NCBI GenBank assembly: GCA_026120185.1
Contig: JANUWF010001479.1
Span: 806,001 to 870,000 of the forward strand
Origin: Voacanga thouarsii
Lineage: Eukaryota; Streptophyta; Magnoliopsida; Gentianales; Apocynaceae
Direction of reading: 5' to 3'
DNA length: 64,000 nt
Shown: positions 35,573 through 47,651 of the stretch, in pieces
Layout: the number at the start of each line of letters is the position of its first letter
How positions within the stretch are numbered: the first letter of the stretch is position 1
Made by a program: the position numbers and the translations under genes
The notes under the pieces: model-generated
Databases searched by the model: none
What the model was told of the DNA's origin: nothing
The model's input: only the letters and a program-made list of their open reading frames with translations

Positions 35573-36900
35573 AACAGAACTCATAGCCCACGTTTCAAAA
35601 ATTCCATTCTTTATTACAACAACTGAAACCTTTTCTATGGCCCAAAAAAGCTCAGCAAGCTAAATGGATCAGGGATATTACCAGTGGGCTCTTTACCACG
35701 TTGGGCCAAGCCTAGTCTCGAAGAGTGCATTTATTTTTATTTTTATTTTTTTAATAGGTTCTTATTCTCGGAATGTACCATGAAGAAAGACAAATTACAA
35801 ACCTTTCCTAAGGTTTTACGAAATATTATTAGAAAATTGTGAAAAATATCATCAAATTATTTGTATTTTATAATTTATATTATTTATTTTTTTGTTCTTT
35901 TTTGTATCTTAATAAATTTTATATATCTTAAAATATCATTTTACTATTCTAAACAAGAATTTTCGATAAAAATTAATGTGTCCGGTGAAAATCTCACAAT
36001 TTTATCCTTTATAACTTACTCATATGATCAATACATGTCAATTCTCACAGGAAATTTTTTGTTTAGAATGGTGGAAAGATATTTAAAGTATACAAAATTT
36101 GTTAAAGATATAAAAAATTACAAAAAAGATAGAGGATATAAATTACGAAGTATAAATAATTTGATGGTATTTTTCACTATTTTTCCTAATATTATTTGAA
36201 CCTTTTGAAGTTAAAAAAGTATCACTTATCTCCCTTATCAAATTTAGTCATTAATTTCTTATTTTGTTTTTATGAGTATTACTATTGTTAAATCAAAATA
36301 TTTTTCTATGTATTAATGTGTTTAAAAAATTCTTATTTGTGAACATAATCATATAACCTTAAGAATATAAAAATAAAAATAAAAATTTTAAAGTTATTTG
36401 AAATTTCTTTGTTGAAACTAAAATAAAAAATTTACACGGAAAATTTTAAAGATAGGGATGTACAATGGCTTTAAAACGTTCAGCAACTAAATTGTTGTTA
36501 TTGTTATTTTTTAAATGATAGAAAATATTATAATTTATTACAATAAAAACATTTAATTGTTTATTAAAAAAAGATATAACATCTAAATGTATATTAATAC
36601 TTAAGACTACAAAAGTAGCTACTAAATATTTATATACTATACAAAATAGATCTTAATTCTTTTTATATATGTATGGATATCGGTTTGGTATCATTGCCTT
36701 TTGTAACAATTAAGATAGTAAGTTTATCAGTTCACACAATTATTCATTTACTAGTAAAAGATTCAATAGCTATTGTAGCCCTTACTTCTTCTAGTGAATT
36801 TCGTATTGAGAAGTACTTAATGCTTAGTATGTTATTTTAATGTAAAAAAATAAAACTATATCATTATTAAGGCCAAAATTATAACCGAATGATATATTTA
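35573..36900. other. AT-rich spacer
   Basis: A 112-codon open frame at 35,861-36,199 is dominated by Ile, Phe, Tyr, Asn and Lys, as expected from base composition, and has no motif. No other structure is seen. Confidence 0.5.
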
Positions 36901-36904
36901 AAAT

Positions 36905-37290
36905 TATCATTCAAGTGTCAGATTTAAACTCGTTTGATAAAATTGAAATTTAAATATTTAAATTTTAAATTTTAAAAATTAAAGATTGAAATTTAAAGTT
37001 TGAATCTAAAATTTAAATTAATTATAATTTATTTTTACACTATATTTTATTATAATTTAAATTAAATATAAAGAATATTAATAATTAAATGAGTATTTAA
37101 CATATTCAGACTTCAAACTTAAATAACTTTCAATTTACTTAAATTTTATAATAAGATTTCAATAAATTAGTTAAATGGTAATAAAAATCTATTGTCAAAC
37201 GTATTTAATTAATTAAATATTTAATATTATATGTTATTAAATATACTTAATTAAATAAGTACTTAATTAATTAATTTTAAATGTTTAATT
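36905..37290. mobile_element. AT-rich MITE-like element
   Basis: It begins with CTCGTTTGATAAAATTGAAA. Its right portion carries TTGTCAAACG, the approximate inverse of the start. Internal sequence (ATTTAAAGTTTGAATC) resembles the neighbouring element at 37.5 kb. Borders are approximate and no target duplication was resolved. Confidence 0.4.
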
Positions 37291-37545
37291 GAGTTACCAA
37301 GCAAATTCTTAGAGAAATAATGTTTTTAAAATCTCAAACGGTACATATGATGTTATGTTAAATTTTAAGGGAGGTTTGAGATATTATTCCTAAAAAGTAT
37401 AGACGGTTTCAATATTGAAAGAAAGTTTGTCTTAATTTTTTATTTCTTTAAAATCTTACATGCATGTAAAATGGTAGTTTTGCCATTTCATCGGGTAAAT
37501 TGAGGATGTTAAAGAAAGAGTATTCATTTATTATTATTTTTTAAA

Positions 37546-38072
37546 ATTTAGATTCTATTTGATAGAGTTGAAGTTTGAAGATTAAAATTTGAATATTTAA
37601 GTATTGAATTTTAAAAATAAAAATTTAAAAAGTGAATTCTAAAATTTGAAGTATAAGAACTTGTTTGATAACCTAATTATACATTTCAAACTAGTTACTT
37701 ATTTAATAAAATATATTTGATCACAGATAATATTAAGTGTTAAATTACTTAAGTGCATTTGATTACAGATTCTTATTATAACTTAGTTGATTAAGACGTG
37801 CTAAAATCTAATTATAAATTTTAAAAAAAATAAAAATTATTTAAGTTTGAAGTGTGAATATGTTAAGTACTCATCTTATTGTTATTATTCTTTTTATTTA
37901 TTCTAAAATGTAATATAATATAATATAAAAATAAATTATGATTAATTCAATATTCAAATTCAAACTTCAAATATCATAATTTTGTATTCAAACTTTAATT
38001 TTTTTATTTAATACTTAAATATTTAAATTTCAACCTTCAAACTTTAATTTTATCACACAGGCTCTAAATATA
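37546..38072. mobile_element. MITE with long imperfect TIRs
   Basis: The left arm contains TTTGATAGAGTTGAAGTTTG. The reverse complement of the right arm contains TGTGATAAAATTAAAGTTTG. The arms stay similar for about 100 bp, which would fold into a hairpin. There is no coding potential. It belongs to the same theme as 36,905-37,290 and 1,533-1,826. Confidence 0.5.
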
Positions 38073-38183
38073 AAGATTGAATTGTTTTACTATATATTGT
38101 TACAATTTAAATTAAATAAAAAATAATAATAATAACTAGATAAGTATATAACATATTCAAAATTTAAACTTAAATAACTTTCG

Positions 38184-38548
38184 TTTAAGGAAAATTAGCT
38201 TATTTGGTCTTTAAAGTTTGAGACTTATAATATTTTAATCCTTAATGATTTTTCTATCATTATGGTCCCTAATAAAATTACAACTCTCTAAATTTTGATA
38301 AAAAAAAGTCATCATTATTGCACGTGATCAATTAATATGTCTAATTTTCACTTAAAAGGAAAATCACATATAATGGAAATGACTTTTTTTTTTTAACTAG
38401 AATTTTTACTGAAAAAGAGAGTTAGGGACCACTTCAATAGCAATTATAACGGCAAAAAAAAAAAAAAAAAAAAAGTCATTAAGAACTAAAACATTACAAA
38501 TTTCAAATTTTATGAACCAAATAGACCAATTTTTCTCATTTAGCTTAA
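38184..38548. mobile_element. MITE with ~60-bp TIRs, apparently nested in another AT-rich MITE
   Basis: The left arm includes TATTTGGTCTTTAAAGTTTG and CCTTAATGA. The right arm, reverse-complemented, gives TATTTGGTTCATAAAATTTG and TTCTTAATGA. Sequence on both sides (38,100-38,180 and 38,550-38,670) reads like two halves of a further AT-rich element whose end, TATCAAATTAGCTC, matches the 37.5-kb family terminus. That suggests one element inserted into another. A poly-A run lies near 38,453-38,475. Confidence 0.5.
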
Positions 38549-38670
38549 AATTTATAATAAATTTATAATATGTCTTAATTGTAATATTAATTATTAAATA
38601 TACTCAAATAATTAAATATTCAAACATACTTAATTTTAAATATTTAATTAAATTATCAAATTAGCTCTTA

Positions 38671-41600
38671 ATTGGCTAAAACTTTTTTTTTTTAACTCGA
38701 CTCATATCTTTCACTCCAATACATGAAAATTGTATTTAAAATAAAGGATGGCATCAATATATCCTTAGAGATTGAAGAAGAATTCTTTTGATCTATATGG
38801 CTGGCAAAAAAAAAATCTTAAATAAATGTTTTTCAGTTAATTTCTTCTAATTTCATAGACAGAACTACTTTGGAGTTTTGTGGCATTTTTACTTTCTCTT
38901 CAAAATTGTTCCCTTTTTTCATTTCACCAAAATAATTCCCCTAAAAAAAATGGGAAAAATAAAAATACGACTAAGTAACAAAACTCACCTTCAATTTGAC
39001 CCTTCTTGAGTTTTTTTTTTTTAACCCTCCTCCAGTTAAGTTAACAGTAACAGTAATTAATGATTAACTCCACGTTAAAGTGATATTGAAGTAGGTCCAG
39101 ATAACATTCTTGTCCATGCATGTGAACAATGGAAACAAAGATTTTCTCTAATTTGACAGAAAGATCCAAACCTGATCAACAATTTAATTAGCTGAGCTGT
39201 GGAGCAACATCCCAGCCTTTGACCATTGCACAACAAAATCTGATCACGCCTCCATCATACTTAAGAAGATGAATCTAATTTTTTTTAACTAAATTATTAT
39301 TTTTACAATTATAATGTGAATTAATCATATAAAAAATTCATTTCTTTTTTACAAGTACTATAATATGTAAATAATCAAACATTTTAAAATGTTCTATTAT
39401 AATTAATATCGAAATGTATATTTAACCCTACGTATCTTGTCATATATATACTTACTCCTAACTCTAAAATTTTAATTTCGTCCTTAATTATTATTCTATG
39501 ACATTTGGTATACAATCTTAGCAATATACATTGCAAATTATGATAGAAAGATTTGATTTCTCACCCTTCCAAGAAGGCTTTTGAATTCTTTACTGATTTA
39601 CCAATCCACGGTTTATCATCATCATTCGTGAAAATTTTTCTAGATGCTTGGGCCATCATATTCATAGCTGTAGCTATTTATGTGCGTGCCAAAGGAAATT
39701 GTGAGTTCTTAGGTCCACTAATGTTCAATCGAATAATGTCGTACTTGTAATGTACCTAAAAGTTTGGCTTGGAATTGCTTTATGAGACTGATTTAGATGG
39801 CAAAATATTTATCCTGCCTTGTACAAATGATATCGATCAGCATTGTTGAATTATCTTTGTCAATGTCGTCATTCTCAATTGAGGTTCATATGATGTACCT
39901 TTGTAGGCTCATAAAAAACTAATCATATATCATGACTCATGATTCATGAAGAATATTTTGGGAGGCTGCGAAGAGGTAATTTTACTGAGAAAGTGTTGTC
40001 TAGTTTTGTTGGGGTGATAGAAAAATAAATGTTAAATATTTTCGAATTTCTTTAATTTTAGAGGATATATTTTGATTGTAATTTACTTTTTATTCTTTTT
40101 TCCCTTCAACCAAATCAAGAACTTGATATTAGGAAGTAAGTTATATAAAAAAATATGTTAGAGGATAATATTATAATTTTTGAAAATTTTTAAGAGATAA
40201 AAAATAGTAATTTTTAAAAAGAAAATACAAATTAAAAAAAATTAAAGGAAGGATGGATGCTCCTACTCCCGTCCTTGAACCAAACAAGAAAAACTAGTTA
40301 TATTCATGTATTTACATCCTCTTCTCTTTTTACCCAACAAAACTATGTGTTGGGGAAAGCAAAAGTAGAATGACCCTAAAATCATTGAACTTTTGGTTTA
40401 TGTTAAACTTTATCATTATTTAATTTGACTTTCATCCTTCAAAGGATAAAAAATGAAGTAAGGCACTTGTACAACCGACCTAATTGCTAGTCGTGTCCCT
40501 AATCATTATTTGCTTTTGCATTGATAACAAGAACAACAAGAATAAGAAGCCAATATTCTTTGGAAAAATTATACCATTATGAAGGACATTGGGGAAGTGA
40601 AGGGCACCGACAATATTGATAAAATTTGATAAGGAGTTGATTCCTAATTGAATTACTTCTTTCGCTTATAAAGAAGTTTATAAACATTAAAAACTAATAA
40701 ATAAGTTATAAATAATTTAATTAAAAACAAATTAAGAGTAAGAGAATCTCTAAACGAAAATGAATTTTCTCTTCTTTTCTCTTGATCATGGTTCAAAAAA
40801 CATTTGACTTTTCCCCCTCTTCTTTAAATTAATGCATGCCAATACTAATGATGGCACACAAAGTAAGCACCGTCATGATGATCTTGAGGACTAATCCAAA
40901 CCAAAAAACAAGAAATCATGAGAGGCTTTTCAATTCTAGTACCCATTTGATGAAATCAAACATAATGATTCTGATTTGCATTCTCCTAAAACCAAACAAC
41001 TTTTCGACCAAATGATGGCTTAATTAATGAAGCTGTAACAATGTGTCTTCACGAGATCGTTCTAATGGTGCTTTGAGTGCCTTCACGCCTTAGTTCTGGA
41101 GCTTGTCATTGTATCTAATCAACTTGAAATGCCTTCTTTTAGGTCCACATTTATCCATTTGAACCAGCAGAGACCACATTTGAAGTTGGTGACTACATCT
41201 TTCATTTGAAAAGATCCTCATCTCAAATCTATTACATTTACTTGTAAAATGAGAAAGGAGAAAAGTTAATTCATTCCAAGAAAAATATCCTACTTTCTTT
41301 CCCTAGAATTTTCTATATATTAAAGCCCTAGAATTTTCTTTTCTTGTGGATAAGATAAATTTGTTCTCTTCTCTACATGGACAAGCTAAATTTGGAGCCT
41401 TCTATATATAGTTTTGCATGTGAAAGCTACATAAAAAGGATAATAAGAGCTACCAACAAATGCATGGTTGAATTGGTGGAACAGATAAGACAAATTATAT
41501 AAACAGATAAAATCTTTTGAATAACACCATCTTCTTGAAATGAATTATTGAGCTTTTTATATTTATTTGGAAGATAAAACAAAAGAATAATTAGTGGCCA

Positions 41601-41747
41601 TGTGTAAAGTTATGCATGAGAAACATCCCCTTTAGCCCATTTTCCCTTCCTTCAGCTACAGTGTCTTTTGTCCCAAATAATCTCTGGTTGGCTGCAAAAG
41701 CAATAGAAGTTGCAAGCTAAGACCAACCCACTTTATTGTTTATTTCC
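38671..41747. other. AT-rich spacer without recognised gene
   Basis: Short open frames, for example 39,553-39,750, show no motif. A degenerate A/T-rich stretch near 40,135-40,290 resembles the dispersed repeats at 42.7, 52.5 and 55.2 kb. Confidence 0.5.
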
Positions 41748-41755
41748 CTCACACC

Positions 41756-42659
41756 TAGATATAGTAATATTGTACACGACACGCCAAACACGATACGAAA
41801 ATGATACGGTTATAGCGGGTTAGGGTTAGGGTTTTGTGGGTTTGGGTCGAAACATGTTGACCCGTTTAACTTTAAACGTGTACATGTCATAAACGGGTTC
41901 AACCCGTTTTAACCCGCGAATCCGTTTAACTTTTTTTAATATTTATATTTAATACTTTTTGTAATACCTTACAAATTTTACTATAAAAAATTAGATAATT
42001 TAATTTTTTACATGAATTAATTGAATTAAATTTTATTATATGAATTAATTGAATTGTTTGTGTGTCTATTTTGTTTAATTATATAAGACCTCTTAAGAAA
42101 AATAAATAATCTTAATGCGGCTATTTACTTGATATATAGTAAATGAATCATTCTTAATTAATTATTATTTAGTGTTTATAATAATGATATTATTACAATG
42201 ACTTTTAGTTAGAGAAAATAATTTTTTGAATAATCCAATTTTATTGCAAAACTACATTTGTTTAGATTTTTAAGATTAAATCTTATAAATTTATTAAGAT
42301 CTCTAAATATTGAGTGGGATAATTTGTTATTTTATTGGTTTTTTATGACTTTATGGGTTGTTTTATTAGTTTTTTAATTTTATATGATTTGATTTAATTT
42401 TGTAAATTTTTTTGTGTAATGATGCACAGATTAGTGGGTCTAATAAGTATTCGGATTGATAGATTTAATAATAATCTATTTAATTTTTGTGTCTAATCGC
42501 GTCAACCCGTTTTATAACACGAATACGACACGAGAATAAATGGGTTGACACGACACGCTACGTTTATTAAACGAGTCGTGTTCGGGTTGGCTTGTCGAGT
42601 GTAATTATCTCAAATTGACACAACCCATCAACCCGAACACGACACGATTGCTACCCTTA
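41756..42659. mobile_element. Non-autonomous hAT element with telomere-like repeats
   Basis: It is flanked by CTCACACC (41,748-41,755) and CTCACACT (42,660-42,667), a near-perfect 8-bp duplication. The left end TAGATATAGTAATA resembles the reverse-complemented right end TAAGGGTAGCAATC. Subterminal regions are full of ACACGACACG and GGGTTGAC-type words in both orientations, typical of plant non-autonomous hAT families. Near the left end it carries GGGTTAGGGTTAGGG (about 41,818-41,834). No transposase is present. Confidence 0.7.
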
Positions 42660-42699
42660 CTCACACTAATGGTAGGAGGAACTGTAATAGGGGGAGTTA

Positions 42700-42892
42700 G
42701 TTGGTGATGCAACAATTATGTACGAAATAAAAAATTTAGAATTTTAAAAAAATTATATGAAGGGATATATTAAAATACGATATTATAATTTTAAAAAAAA
42801 TTAAAAGAGATGCAATATAAAATTTCAAATGAATTTTTAAAATATTAATTTTAAAAAAATTGGAGGAGGTCCAGGTTCCGTCATTGCCAACA
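42700..42892. repeat. Dispersed ~200-bp AT-rich repeat, copy 1
   Basis: An A/T-rich body ends with 'ggaggaggtccaggttccgtcattgcc'. Related sequences lie at 52,500-52,690 and 55,188-55,397. It looks like a small non-autonomous element; its ends are poorly defined here. Confidence 0.4.
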
Positions 42893-43112
42893 ATTACAAT
42901 TAAATTAATTTCTTATGTAATATATATGGGATTTATTTTTATTTCTTAAAAAAAAAACTAGTATATAGGATATTATAATACAATAATCAGTGTGCATTTA
43001 ATACAATTTGGTGATACCAACCAATCTTGTTCCAATCCGAGAGGAATCATTTCAGGCTTATGGATTAAACATAATATATATAACAATATCCTTTAAAAAT
43101 GTGTATATGTAA

Positions 43113-43322
43113 AAATGCACTAAGATTGGATATGAGTCACATGATCAAGAAGATTTCTTTAATGCTTTCTTGGACATTCTTAATACATTTGATGATGTTC
43201 TTGATCCAGCTGCATGTGATGACAAGGGATATATAGTGAAGCAGTCTCATTTGTGGAAGAGGAGAGAGTGTAGTGTTCCCTATTATGCTCCTTCTCCCTC
43301 TAGGCATTACTATATCTGCTAA
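43113..43322 (+). CDS. Unrecognised candidate terminal exon
   Basis: This frame is open for 69 codons with no ATG. A possible AG acceptor is at 43,123-43,124. It encodes an acidic stretch (SHDQEDFFNAFLDILNTFDD), then basic (VKQSHLWKRRECS) and ends PYYAPSPSRHYYIC before TAA. The residue mixture, with Cys, Trp, Pro and His, is unlike the surrounding A/T-driven frames, so it is probably a real or former last exon. I recognise no family and could not find a matching upstream exon. It could be a fragment of a captured or dead gene. Confidence 0.35.
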   Translation, partial: KCTKIGYESHDQEDFFNAFLDILNTFDDVLDPAACDDKGYIVKQSHLWKRRECSVPYYAPSPSRHYYIC

Positions 43323-45532
43323 AAGACGTAAGATAGATTGGTATGCCCGGAAAATAGTGATCCAACATGTGGGGAGCTTTAACTAGCAGAACATAGCTCT
43401 CAAACCCAGTGTGGTTCACCCTTCAAGCTATTAACTATTTCCTTCTTTAAAATGAATGTTACAAGTTCCAAAATATGTTCGAAAAAGGACACTAATACCG
43501 AATTTTGCCGAGAGAATCCAGTTTGATTTATAAGGTTTTCTTTCATTAGTGACTGTTGTTGAAAAATATGTTAATTTAACTCTAATTCAAAAAACGTCTT
43601 ATAGAAAAGAGATTACTTAAGAATTATATATAAGAAATACTTTAAGATATGAGACAATTTAACAAATATGTAGTTAGCTAAACTTATTTTGAGAATAACC
43701 TTGTAAGCTCTAGTTAGTCTAGCTAGTTCAAGAAGAAATACATGAACTTCATTATCAGTTTTAATTACAAGCAATCCTATAAAGGGCTTCAATATCTCTG
43801 GCTGTGGATGCATGCGTTTCAATAACATTCCCAATCTTTAAGTTGCTTTCAACAGTGCAATGCAATTCTTAAGAACCATTAGCAGAACGTCTCATCAATT
43901 TGACCACATTGGAGTGGAAGAATTATTAAAATCTCCCCTCACATTACTTTTCATTTTAAAGCTAAATCACCACCAATTTCTACTCCTTTTCCCCACCCAA
44001 AAGGGAAAAACTTTTCTTCAATGATTTCGTAATGAAATTCCTTGTTCTATAATATTCTACCATCAAAATACCCTTATGGACTTTACTTTTTTTTTTTTTA
44101 CTCTCATTTCTCATTTCATTAGCCAAGAAAGGCCATAAATTCGATCGAAATCTATCGATATATTTCCTGCTTGTATTTTTCCTTTCTTGAATCACATAAT
44201 TTTGCACATTATGTGATGTATAATTTTCTTTGTCCCATTTTACTTGCTCAGTCTTGAAACGCAAGTATGTGTAACGTTCAAAAGATAAATAGGGCTATTG
44301 TAAGTTGTCACATCATAATTTTCTGTCACATACTTTACGATCACTTTACTCCTCTTAAAGGCACTTGGAATTGGAAAGCAACCAGCGTATTTCGTTTACT
44401 TTTTTCTTAGGGATGTGAGCGCCGATGTCTTACGTTCTCATGGGACACCATTGTCCCACTTGTATGATTTCTTTTTGGATTCATATATATGAAAAAGGTG
44501 TAACTTCATTTTAAGGTACGAAATTTTGAAAAGTTTAAAAAAAAAAAAACCAATTCATGTTTTTTGCTCAAGTATGGAATATGCATTATTCTAATAAGGA
44601 ACATAACTGAAATCTTAAATAAAAGTAAAGAGCAATATTAAAATTTAAATTTTTTTAAAAAGGATAAAAGTGATGAATTTTTACTTTTTTTCAATATATA
44701 TATATATATATATATCTCTTTTTCAAATGAGCCCGTTTCCTAAATCTGCCCCTCATCCTCATTAAGAATGCATTTTCTTTCCTATTTCTTAAAACATTCG
44801 TCAAATATTTAGTGAAAGCACTCTTATAAACTAAATGAAGAGGCTATTAAATCAATAGCAAACTAGTTGTCCGCATAATATTAAGCAATTTATCAAGAAA
44901 GCATAAGCAAACCGTATTTGTGATCTAACACAAAAACAAGCTAGTGTTATTTAATTCGGGATTAAATTAATCTCATCAATTTATCTGATTGTTTTTGCTA
45001 ATTTTTAACATATATAAATGCGATTAAATATAAGTACACATGAATATTTATGAAGTATTTTCATTTTCAAGATTTTCCAGATTGAAAAATCTATAATAAC
45101 ATGGGATTGTCCAAGAACATTACTTTGCTTGGCAAATGTTGACAGACTTTGTCATTCCAAAAGTGATTGGCCGCTTAGTGACATTTGAATGTAACCGTGG
45201 CATTAATCTTGTGTATCTTGGGTAGAGTACTGTCGATCGTTGCAAGACAAACTTTTCTTTCACATAATCTCTTACATCATACGGCTAATAATATTTCAGC
45301 GAGTGATTACTGATTCAAAATCTTACTTGTTAGTGCTTACAGACAAATTTTTGAATAAGAATAAGAACAAATGGAAAAACATTAACAAAAACGAAAGAAA
45401 AGAAGGAATTGATTCATTGCAGGAGGCAAGGGTGCAACAAATTGAGCTTCACAAAATAAAGGTGAATGGAGTCGAATAAGTTACTGTTAGGAAAAGAAAA
45501 AGGTTCACAATCATTAAGTTGCAAAACTGAAG
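43323..45532. other. Intergenic spacer downstream of the bHLH gene
   Basis: No recognised gene. It contains an (AT)n run near 44,694-44,715. The 3' untranslated region and polyadenylation region of the minus-strand bHLH gene should lie in its right part. Confidence 0.5.
44694..44715. repeat. (AT)n microsatellite
   Basis: About eleven TA units are read directly. Confidence 0.8.
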
Positions 45533-46721
45533 TTACTCAATCAAGCATGCCTCTTCCTGAATCCTATTTAATATCTGATTCACAGCTGCTGCAATGTCAT
45601 CAACAGAAGTCAAATTGCAGCCCTCTTCTACCTGAGGAAAGAAAAAGGAAAGAAAAAAAGTCACAAAATGCCAAGTTTTTTGTTCGATTTTTGATCTTAT
45701 CAGCGAAAACATATAGGAAAGGACAAAAGATTGTTTCAAATTAACCTTGAGACTAAGAGAATAGAGGACAACTTGATGAACAGTGGTGACATTGAGATGA
45801 AGTATGGAAAGCCTAAGGCTTTGTAGCCCGGAAACCATTTTGAGTAGTTGCTTTGGCCTCCTTTTTGATCTTACTTTCAGGTTGGCATGGCTCTCTACCA
45901 TCGTTACTTCAATATCAGCTGCTGCATATCGGTTTTGCCCCATAAAGGTATCATTCATAAGACCAGTCATTGCCATGATATTATCACAACCAGTTGAGTA
46001 CTGTGGGAACGTGAAGAACTCCGAAAATGGAGAAGACGGCGATCCCGCTTCGTAGGTTCGATTCAAATGACTTAGACTACCAAGAAACTGCAGCTGTTGC
46101 TCAAGCTCTTTAACATAGTTAATGGCTCCACCAATAATTGACGCTTGATCAGCCTTAAAGAAAAAAAAAAGGGGGGTGGGGGGTGGAATTGGAACATCAA
46201 TAACACGTTTGGGTTCTGTCACACAGGATTGTAAAACTGAAAAGAGAAGTGATATAAAGCTGGGCAGAGACCTTAAGTGCATAGTAGTCCGGCATTAGGC
46301 CTCGGAGCGCGGAGAGATACTCGTTCATTTGTTTCCTGCGGTTTCGTTCTACAGCAATGTGAGCCATTCTCTGGTTTTCAATCTCTTCCTGGTTCTTTCT
46401 TGCCCTGGAACGTTGTCTTCGGGGTCTAGCTGACATAGTGATGGAGGAGTCCATCACTGGAAATTCGCCTGGAACATTTGTACAAGACATATCAAGCTCA
46501 GATGGAGCTGCATATCGACGCCATTGCTCCAATTCAGGTGGCATTAGATAGGTTGCAGTATTCTCTTGAGTAGTTTTCTCTTCAAGATTTTCAAGGAAAT
46601 CTTTCTGAAAATTTCCCTGCAGATCAAAGTCATAGCTCCAGCTGCCTTGGACCATGTTGATCAGATCTCTGTTACCATAACCATATAGCTCGGGTTGATG
46701 CAGAAAAGTTTGGAGTGCCAT
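45533..46721 (-). CDS. bHLH transcription factor, subgroup Ia (bHLH94/96-like)
   Basis: There are three exons: 46,721-46,272 (150 codons), 46,153-45,746 (136 codons) and 45,631-45,533 (33 codons with stop), giving 318 residues, close to the usual 300-330 of this subgroup. Introns are about 118 and 114 bp, phase 0, with GT-AG borders; the first donor, GTCTCT, is unusual. The start [16 protein letters not shown] fits the MAL..GYG N-terminus of the family. The basic region [18 protein letters not shown] (residues about 122-139) keeps the His-Glu-Arg set that reads E-box/G-box DNA. The helix-loop-helix runs across exon 1 to 2 (LRGLMPDYY, then [20 protein letters not shown]). A C-terminal ACT-like region ([14 protein letters not shown]) follows. 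No stops or frame breaks are seen. The subgroup includes relatives of stomatal and growth regulators; the exact role is not inferable. This is the only complete host gene here. Confidence 0.92.

Positions 46722-46724
<3 letters not shown>

Positions 46725-46762
<38 letters not shown>
46725..46762 (-). repeat. (GA)n/(CT)n tract in the bHLH 5' leader
   Basis: Roughly 17 CT units on the plus strand, so GA on the coding strand, end only a few bases before the ATG at 46,721. Such GA-rich leaders are common plant GAGA-type elements and are length-polymorphic. Confidence 0.85.
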
Positions 46763-46765
<3 letters not shown>

Positions 46766-46874
46766 GTTTCCAAAAGGTTCAGTGAGTCTGATAAAGGAAT
46801 TCAAAACCAAATATGGAGAACACTGACAGGTTTAGCCCTTAACTTTGGTTCTTGTTTGGACGGAGTAGCTCCAG

Positions 46875-46882
46875 CTTTTATA
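46875..46882 (-). promoter_or_regulatory. TATA box of the bHLH gene
   Basis: The minus strand reads TATAAAAG about 155 bp upstream of the start codon, a standard distance allowing a leader of roughly 120 bases that includes the GA tract. Confidence 0.65.
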
Positions 46883-47138
46883 CATAGACATCTAACTTTA
46901 CTGTACATTATAAAGATATTCTAACGTGGATTTTACTGATTAACCCACGATTTGGCACTTAATGAAATAATGACTCATAAGATAACACTTACGTGTGAAT
47001 TCTATTTGCATGCAAATCGATATAATATAGGACAATATTAAAAGAAAAAAATTAAAATACAAAACGAAAAATTTTCTTTTAGGGAACAAAACGAAAATTT
47101 ACTCGGCCAGGCAAACATTGATAACTAGCATTATAATT

Positions 47139-47303
47139 TACACTTCGCTTCTAAAATAACTATCAATTTTAAAGAATTCACACATATTAAGAAAATTCTA
47201 ACATTTAAAGAGTTTCAAGAAAAAGACTGAATTATATAGTATTTTTATTAAAATTAAAAATTAATGAATATAATAGTTTAGTGAAATAATAAATAGTAAA
47301 GAC

Positions 47304-47347
<44 letters not shown>

Positions 47348-47421
47348 CTTCACAAAAGATAGATAATTTGTAGGGGAAAAAAAACTCCAAATATGATATT
47401 TATTTAAGAATAGAGGGAGTA
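47139..47421. mobile_element. Stowaway-like MITE in the bHLH upstream region
   Basis: The left end TACACTTCGCTTCTAAAATA and the reverse-complemented right end TACTCCCTCTATTCTTAAAT are alike and then continue with ATCA. The element lies about 420 bp upstream of the bHLH start codon and contains the (AT)n run at 47,307-47,344. It is non-coding. Confidence 0.6.
47307..47344. repeat. (AT)n microsatellite
   Basis: About nineteen AT units lie within the Stowaway-like MITE. Confidence 0.85.
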
Positions 47422-47607
47422 TTACTTTTTCGCCTATCATCAATAGGCTCTTTAAAAGCTAGCCAAGAAAACTTCGGTTAATTCCAAAACCAGTTGGAAG
47501 TAGAGGGCAATTGTCACATAGACCCATGATGAATACTCTATTTCGACATTTGGCTCCATCTTTTTCATTTCTTTCCAAATGATTTATATGGATCGTAAAA
47601 TAGATTA

Positions 47608-47610
<3 letters not shown>

Positions 47611-47645
<35 letters not shown>
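47611..47645. repeat. (AT)n microsatellite
   Basis: About seventeen AT units lie 300 bp from the similar run at 47,307. Confidence 0.85.

Positions 47646-47651
<6 letters not shown>

Noticed and set aside
35861..36199. 112-codon open frame on the plus strand
   Set aside because: Composition is almost entirely Ile, Phe, Tyr, Asn, Lys and Leu, as expected from A/T-rich DNA; no motif, no promoter or splice support.
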